From the NCBI RefSeq assembly GCF_021155775.2, contig NC_060232.1:19475922-19539921 (forward strand): DNA of 64,000 nt, given 5' to 3'. This DNA is from Neodiprion pinetum (Eukaryota > Arthropoda > Insecta > Hymenoptera > Diprionidae). How positions within the stretch are numbered: the stretch's first letter is position 1; every line of letters starts with the position of its first letter. The notes under the pieces were generated by a model that saw nothing but the letters and a program-made list of their open reading frames with translations, had not been told where the DNA came from and did not search any database. Below are positions 58,831-64,000 of this stretch, piece after piece. The position numbers and the translations under genes were made by a program.

Positions 58831-58903
58831 GTCGACGCTCCAATCTAGCTGGTATCACGAAAAGCCGAGCGTTGGAGATCTCCCTACTCATCTCTGGTAA
58901 CCA

Positions 58904-60874
58904 ATATTTGCCACAGGGGGATGGCCTATTTGTGGTGGGGGTCAACCAACCAATCAAAGAAGAAGAATCACTTCACGACAACCGCGAGATCGGCGAGCCG
59001 AACTACGACCTCCTTCTGTTCTACGCTTGACCTGGTGAGCGACAGCTGTGTTTTCCGTATCCTCCCGAGTATTCTTTCATCTTAAGCTACCGATCGTTCT
59101 TCCTCTCGTCTACCGTAATTTTATCTACCGTTTTTTCATACCCTCCATCGTTGCACTATCGTTAACTTCTTCCTGTAAATTCAAGTCCTTTCCTTCCTTT
59201 CTACTTTCGTTTGATTATTCTAAGTTTGATTTGAATTAGAGTCAGTTTGTGTGCCTGAAGTCACCAGCCAAGGTAAGGCTTCTGCCTCTGTATTGTATCG
59301 TTACGAAGTTGCTCATAATTTCTATTCTTTCTTATGGTATTTATCGACTTTGTGTGAATCATGGTCCACGGCTGAAAGTTGCAGTAAGCCGCCGTGTGGC
59401 TGCATGATTTCGGTCATTTATATTATATTTATTGTTTCTTGGTTGCATCGTGTGATGCAAGTTTTGTGTGAATCATGGTCCACGGCCTAGAGTTGCAGTA
59501 AGCCGCCGTGTGACTGCATGATTTCAGTAATTTATTATTTTCGTATCTGAGCGACCTCGTAACTGCCGAATAATTATTTCTTCTGTATTTATGATTTTTC
59601 TGATTATTTGTGAATTACTATTAGCCTGCTTCTGTACTTTCTATCGTATTTTGAGCCCTATTGGCTTCATATTTCATGCCATACTTTTTTTGTAATAGTA
59701 GTGTGCTTCATATTTTATTTCTGTTATTGCTTATTATATTTTTTATTTATACTTGTGCCTATTGTATCATATATCGAGTTCCTTGGAGTACAACCGAGCG
59801 TAGAATCAGCCCCTAGATATTACCGCACTTTTTCTTTATTGCTATTGGCAATTTTGTATTATTTTTGCCTGTTATTCTTTTCTCTGTATTTCGTTAAATT
59901 AAGTTCTGCGAATTATTCTTCTGTACTGCGGTGTATTTAGTGTATTTCTTTATTTTGTAAACTCTCCGAAATTCTCACTCTCTCATAATTTTGTATTTTG
60001 TATTCTGTCAAAAGTTATGTTTAGGAATTCATTATTCAATTCCTCAAGTCCGTAATAATTATAAATTATCGAATCTACCGTTTATGAATAGTTATACCGA
60101 AAGCTATCTAGTCGATCGTTTGCCGACTATGTAAATTGTTAATGAATGTCAATCTTTCGTACTGGTTATAATTTATGGTAAATTCGTCGTATTATCTACC
60201 GAACTATCGTTACGTTGTTGTCTACCGATCGCAGTAAAGTTCTCTCGTTCCTAATTGACAGAATAATAATTTTCGTAGCGTCATTTGCAATTTGGGTAAG
60301 ATCACGTCGCCCAGTGACGTGTAGTTTTAAGTAAACTCTTGCATTATATCGCATCTCCCGACGTATGTTCATTCTTCTCTGTTAACTACCGTCTCTCGTT
60401 TTAAATCTACCGTTTACTGCTATTCTACCGAAATTATTATGAACAACGATTGTTTATTTTATTAACTACCGCTGTCGATACCATTTTATTTGCCTGTCTC
60501 AACCATGTAAACTTCTCGACAATATATGATCGATTGACCTGTTCATTTTCCTTTTGACTTGAGTTTATTCTTTATTTTGTTATTTTCTTTAATTCTGGAA
60601 TTACTGTTAGCTGCCTTGAATACCGCCACTCTACCGGGATGTACGCGTACGTACCTGAGCCTAGCCAGCCATACAACGAGTTCTCTATTTATCTCTTTTG
60701 TACGGTTTTGTGTTATTTTTATTGATTTGTATTATTGTTTGAAAATCGACGCTAACGCGTCTGGCGCCCAACGTAATTGATTTTGTTATAGTTTGATATT
60801 GTGAATAAGTAGAGAATCGCGCCAAAGTGTCAACGGTAAGTCCTCATCCGAGGGTAACAGAATTTAGCGTTACA
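58904..60874 (+). mobile_element. 5' LTR of gypsy family A, second segment
   Basis: Continues the LTR begun at 46922 and ends AACAGAATTTAGCGTTACA, three bases before the primer-binding site. It contains an initiator-like TCAGTTTG at about 59241 and eleven copies of CTACCG. ORFs of 60-80 codons within it are LTR sequence. Confidence 0.85.
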
Positions 60875-60877
60875 AAT

Positions 60878-60895
60878 TGGCGCACAACGTGGGGC
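60878..60895 (+). promoter_or_regulatory. primer-binding site, tRNA-Lys type
   Basis: TGGCGCACAACGTGGGGC, one mismatch from the TGGCGCCCAACGTGGGGC class that pairs with the 3' end of tRNA-Lys(CUU). It lies three bases after the LTR end, fixing the element's orientation as plus. Confidence 0.8.
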
Positions 60896-61380
60896 CACAA
60901 AACGCCAGCTACAGAAAAATTTCAGTTAACAATTCAATTGAAAACTTGAGAGAGAATAAGAGAGAGAGAGAGAGAGAAAGAGAGAAATTATTATTAACAA
61001 AAGAAACCTCTTCCCGCTTTTATTCAGTCAGTTACTAACACAAAGATTCACGGAGATCTTGAAAAACAGTTGATATTGAGTGACCAATCGACCCAAAATA
61101 TTTAAATATTCAGCGGACTGAACATCCCGGATTACAGATATTATTCCGACGACGGTATAATCCCTCGCGAGTCTTACTTCTAGCCGACGCATTGTTCGTG
61201 GAGAGCAGCGCGCGGCCCAAAACAATTTTTTCTATCGCCCGCTACAGTTGTTGACAACTCACGAGTGAGACCGTATTTCTTGCTCGTGACCGCGTATTGA
61301 CACTCAGAATCAGCCGTGTGTATGTCGCTCGCCCATCCGTGTTCGTTACAAGCAGTATTGTAAATCGTAAACAATAATAC
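60896..61380. other. gypsy 5' leader, with GA microsatellite
   Basis: Untranslated leader between primer-binding site and gag. It contains a (GA)n tract at about 60949-60986. Confidence 0.7.
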
Positions 61381-63000
61381 ATGCCTTCGTTGCCGTCTGT
61401 AAAAGACGCGTGGATATATTTATTAACTGCAGCGGAATTACGTCACGAGCTAAGACAGCGTGCATTATCAGCAGAAGGAACTTTACCGACTTTACGAGAT
61501 CGTTTAATCCGATTCTACCGAATTCCTCGCGGAGAAATGACTGACCCCGCTACTCCCGATAAAACGGCGCTTGATGCCGAAGCCGGCACATCGTCTTTAC
61601 AAATACCGACGGACGAAAGACAAAGCCCACACTCGACGCGTGAAATCGGAATAAGCACAGAAAATAATATGTCGTTAAATAATACTTCTCCCGGTAATAC
61701 GCATGATTTATCGTCAAACCAAAACAGCGCTCCGGCTATCGATATCAGAGATCCTCTGGAACACCGAACGCAAAATATAAACGCTGCGCGAGAACACCTC
61801 CCGATACCGCCTAGCTTTACCCCGCGTCGCGAAGCTCCCCCGTTCCATCATATCACGCCGCGGCAACCTTTCGACTCATTCCCGACAGCTCAACCGCCGC
61901 GTTTCAATAATAACACCCCAAATACGCTCGCCTTATACGAGGTTATGCGAAAATGGAATCTAAAATTTGCAGGAACGCGTAATGAAGATTCGGAAGCCTT
62001 CTTAACGCGAATAGAGGAGGGTAGAACCTTGTTCAATTTACGCGATAATGACATCCTTAACAGTCTCCCGTTTTTTCTTTCTGGAGTAGCTTTATACTGG
62101 TTCCGAAGCAAACGACCTCAATGGCACAGTTTCTCCGATTTCGAACGCGCTTGGCGTTATAGGTTCGGTGATCCGAATTTACAGTTTACATTGCGTGAAG
62201 AGATCCGTAACCGTACGCAAGGCGAAAACGAGCCAGTCGCCGATTACCTCACATATATGCGTGCGTATTTTAATCGATTAAGTCCCCGATTCTCCCACGA
62301 CGAGGAGATGGACTACGCCTATCGAAACCTGCTACCACGTTTTCAAGTGTTGATAAGATGGAGAGATCTCGAAGATCTTGATGATTTAGAGGATACCGCC
62401 CGACAATTGGAGATGAGTTTTGCGGCAAATAATAAATATCAAGCACCACCGACTCCCGAAAACTCACTGCTACCGGAATCAGCATATCGCGGAACACGCA
62501 CTAACTCCCGTCAATCGCGATTCGCGTTAGCCAACTTAAATCTAGTGGATGAACCAAACGATAACGTTAATGCTGCGTATCAAACACCTACTCGAGAAAA
62601 TCGATCAAACTCGAACGTTGATAGAAAACCCCCGGATCCTAGACTTGACACGCGTTATAACCAACGACCACCTGGGAATAATACCAGCAACCGGAATCAC
62701 TACCGTCAGAATGAAAACCCGAATAACGTTAACTCGCCTGTAACTTCTACCGCTCCGTCTACCGACTCCAATCCATTTCTACCGACTACCGAACAAATAA
62801 CTGCACGTGCACGTCCCAGATTTGCGTATTACAATTGCCAGCAACCCGGACATCATCAGCGACAGTGCACCGCGCCGCACACAAAATTCTGCTTCACGTG
62901 CGGATTGACAGGATACACCCGAGCCACATGTACCCGGTGTGCGGAAAACTATCAGGGGAACCGCGCGCAAGGGCAACCTCGGAACCCAGACCCACAATAG
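61381..63000 (+). CDS. gypsy gag polyprotein
   Basis: 539 codons, uninterrupted. The N-terminus (LRHELRQRALSAEGTLPTLR, then DRLIRF) resembles a SAP-type DNA/RNA-binding helix pair. A Pro/Asn/Thr-rich linker follows, then the retrotransposon gag domain at about residues 185-345 (KWNLKFAGTRNEDSEAFLTR; WHSFSDFERAWRYRFGDPN; EPVADYLTYMRAYFNRL). Two zinc-knuckle relics lie near the C-terminus: the first has Tyr at the first Cys position (YYNCQQPGHHQRQC), the second has Tyr at the His position (CFTCGLTGYTRATC). The start is the first ATG after the leader. The following protease frame overlaps the end in the -1 frame. Confidence 0.85.
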   Translation: MPSLPSVKDAWIYLLTAAELRHELRQRALSAEGTLPTLRDRLIRFYRIPRGEMTDPATPDKTALDAEAGTSSLQIPTDERQSPHSTREIGISTENNMSLNNTSPGNTHDLSSNQNSAPAIDIRDPLEHRTQNINAAREHLPIPPSFTPRREAPPFHHITPRQPFDSFPTAQPPRFNNNTPNTLALYEVMRKWNLKFAGTRNEDSEAFLTRIEEGRTLFNLRDNDILNSLPFFLSGVALYWFRSKRPQWHSFSDFERAWRYRFGDPNLQFTLREEIRNRTQGENEPVADYLTYMRAYFNRLSPRFSHDEEMDYAYRNLLPRFQVLIRWRDLEDLDDLEDTARQLEMSFAANNKYQAPPTPENSLLPESAYRGTRTNSRQSRFALANLNLVDEPNDNVNAAYQTPTRENRSNSNVDRKPPDPRLDTRYNQRPPGNNTSNRNHYRQNENPNNVNSPVTSTAPSTDSNPFLPTTEQITARARPRFAYYNCQQPGHHQRQCTAPHTKFCFTCGLTGYTRATCTRCAENYQGNRAQGQPRNPDPQ

Positions 63001-63587
63001 AGCCCGAAACCTCGCTCGAACAAATTGTCAGACCTTGTTCTTTATCTACCGAGATTAATGATACTACCGAAATTAATAATACTACCGAAACTATTAATAC
63101 TACCGAAATTATTAATATTACTACCGGTCCATCTATTGAACAAACTGACTTCTGCAGTCCAGTCTACCCGCTTCACGGGAAACCACTGTTATTTTTGATT
63201 CTCAAAATATGCGACTTACGGGTAACGGCTTTATTTGACTGCGGCTCATCACGAACCTTTGTAAATTTAAAAACTTCGGTATTGATCGAATCGAGAGGTT
63301 TCCTAATTCAAAAATCTCATAGCGGAGCAGTCGTAACGGCCGCCGGCCGAAAGGCTGACGTCACGGGTGAAGTAATCGTGCCGATAGAATTGGAAGGGAC
63401 TACCCGCGATATTCACGTTCGCGTTATACCTTCCCTTAGCTTTGATTGTATAATAGGTCTAGATTTCATTCACACATTTGATATAATAGTAGATTTTACA
63501 GAACCTAACTGGTTATTCAAGTATAATTCTCCCGTAACTTATAAATTTCAAAACGCACTCCCGATTTACTCCCGATACACAATGTAA
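62835..63587 (+). CDS. gypsy protease frame (pol start)
   Basis: Overlaps the gag 3' end in the -1 frame. A linker made of TEINNTT-like repeats (about 63050-63125, from repeated ACTACCGAAATTAATA) precedes the retropepsin: VTALFDCGSSRTFVN, where the usual DTG/DSG is DCG, and FDCIIGLDFIHTFDI. The frame ends at 63587; RT continues in the gag frame. Entry would need a -1 shift near 62840-63000. Possibly inactive because of the active-site change and the second frame change. Confidence 0.75.
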   Translation: MPATRTSSATVHRAAHKILLHVRIDRIHPSHMYPVCGKLSGEPRARATSEPRPTIEPETSLEQIVRPCSLSTEINDTTEINNTTETINTTEIINITTGPSIEQTDFCSPVYPLHGKPLLFLILKICDLRVTALFDCGSSRTFVNLKTSVLIESRGFLIQKSHSGAVVTAAGRKADVTGEVIVPIELEGTTRDIHVRVIPSLSFDCIIGLDFIHTFDIIVDFTEPNWLFKYNSPVTYKFQNALPIYSRYTM

Positions 63588-64000
63588 CGGAATTGTAGCT
63601 CTGAACGACGAGCAAACCGTCAAATTACGGAATTTACTAAAAACAGAGATAGCCCCAGCGTCCGATAAAATAGGTACGACTAATTTGGCCACCCACCACA
63701 TAGACGTAGGTGACCATCCCGCGATTAGGCAACGAGCGTATCGAGTATCGCCGAAAATACAAGAAGCTATCGTTGACGAGGTTGACAAAATGCTCGCTAA
63801 CGGAATTATCGAACCCTCACACAGCGAATGGGCAAGTCCGATTGTAATGGTTAAAAAACCAAATGGCTCCTACCGTTTTTGTATTGACTTCCGGCAAGTA
63901 AATCAGGCATCCAAAAAGGACGCGTATCCGCTACCGCGAATGGACAGCATTCTGGACAAACTCCGATCCGCCCGATATATTTCAACTATCGACCTAAGTC
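63568..64000 (+). CDS. gypsy reverse transcriptase, N-terminal part, cut by window end
   Basis: IVALNDEQTVKLRNLLKTEI, IAPASDKIGTTNLATHHIDV, then the RT fingers KMLANGIIEPSHSEWASPIV, YRFCIDFRQVNQASKKDAYP and the start of the palm motif (YISTIDLS). It lies in the same frame as gag and one frame away from the protease, so a one-base change near 63560-63590 separates protease and RT. Frame open to the window end. Confidence 0.85.

Larger units (their letters stand above)
47807..58896. mobile_element. 11.09 kb P-element-like transposon with accessory gene
   Basis: Bounded by 66-bp inverted repeats (47807-47872, 58831-58896; CAGAGATGAGTAGGGAGATC at each end, one mismatch seen) and a 7-bp duplication GTAACCA (47800-47806, 58897-58903). 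Uninterrupted LTR copies at 15680 and 23115 show the pre-insertion sequence. The contents in order are a subterminal tandem array, a THAP-type P transposase (minus), a divergent intergenic region, a four-exon plus-strand gene, a microsatellite, a tRNA-like sequence, and a right subterminal duplication. P elements are usually 3-5 kb with 8-bp duplications; this one is unusually long and has a 7-bp duplication. Classification rests on the transposase. Confidence 0.85.

Overview
The window is a transposon-packed, AT-rich stretch of an animal nuclear genome, most likely an insect and possibly a hymenopteran. The call rests on GT/AG introns, mariner transposases with a DUF4817-type N-terminus, jerky/Tigger-like and P-element/THAP transposases, Ty3/gypsy LTR elements, and many foldback MITEs. 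No operon, Shine-Dalgarno site, rRNA, convincing tRNA or CRISPR array is visible. I recognise no ordinary host housekeeping gene.

Layout. 1-750: 5' half of a decayed jerky/Tigger-like transposase; its 3' half lies at 30324-31326, and the two halves meet codon-perfectly. The 29.6 kb between them holds two related foldback elements (848-3055, 15821-17604), a 1.39 kb near-perfect palindrome (8913-10304), a two-exon mariner transposase bracketed by histone-type 3'-end stem-loops (11020-12427), a truncated and a solo LTR of one gypsy family (13689-15772, 21150-24003), several MITEs, and a hAT-type element with an 8-bp TSD that contains a TTAA-flanked element (28051-29546). 31.3-42.1 kb: tandem repeats, a 3.35 kb long-TIR DNA transposon with TTA target duplication (33728-37075), and a broken Ty3/gypsy gag-protease-RT next to an inverted integrase/LTR fragment of another gypsy. 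42.1-46.9 kb: a second, truncated copy of the TTA-duplicating transposon, a tandem duplication, and a solo LTR (45556-46901, TSD ATAG) carrying a small element.

46.9-64 kb is the most informative part. A gypsy element (5' LTR, Lys-type primer-binding site, gag, protease, start of RT; it runs off the window) has its 5' LTR split by an 11.09 kb P-element-like transposon at 47807-58896. That transposon has 66-bp terminal inverted repeats and a 7-bp target duplication (GTAACCA), confirmed by uninterrupted LTR copies in this window. It carries (i) a subterminal array of at least 14 units of about 66 bp, (ii) a THAP-type P transposase on the minus strand, frame-preserving over about 3 kb but with in-frame stops, and (iii) a second, divergently transcribed four-exon gene (54014-57099). 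This gene encodes a small, very basic protein of 150 residues. An alternative in-frame donor adds 40 residues that include a C2H2 zinc-finger-like motif. A 124-bp direct repeat lies on each side of the gene, suggesting it was captured. I consider this P-like transposon with a spliced accessory gene the best candidate for something undescribed.

Most other genes are broken transposase or retroelement genes. Their relations are nesting (what inserted into what) rather than a shared pathway.
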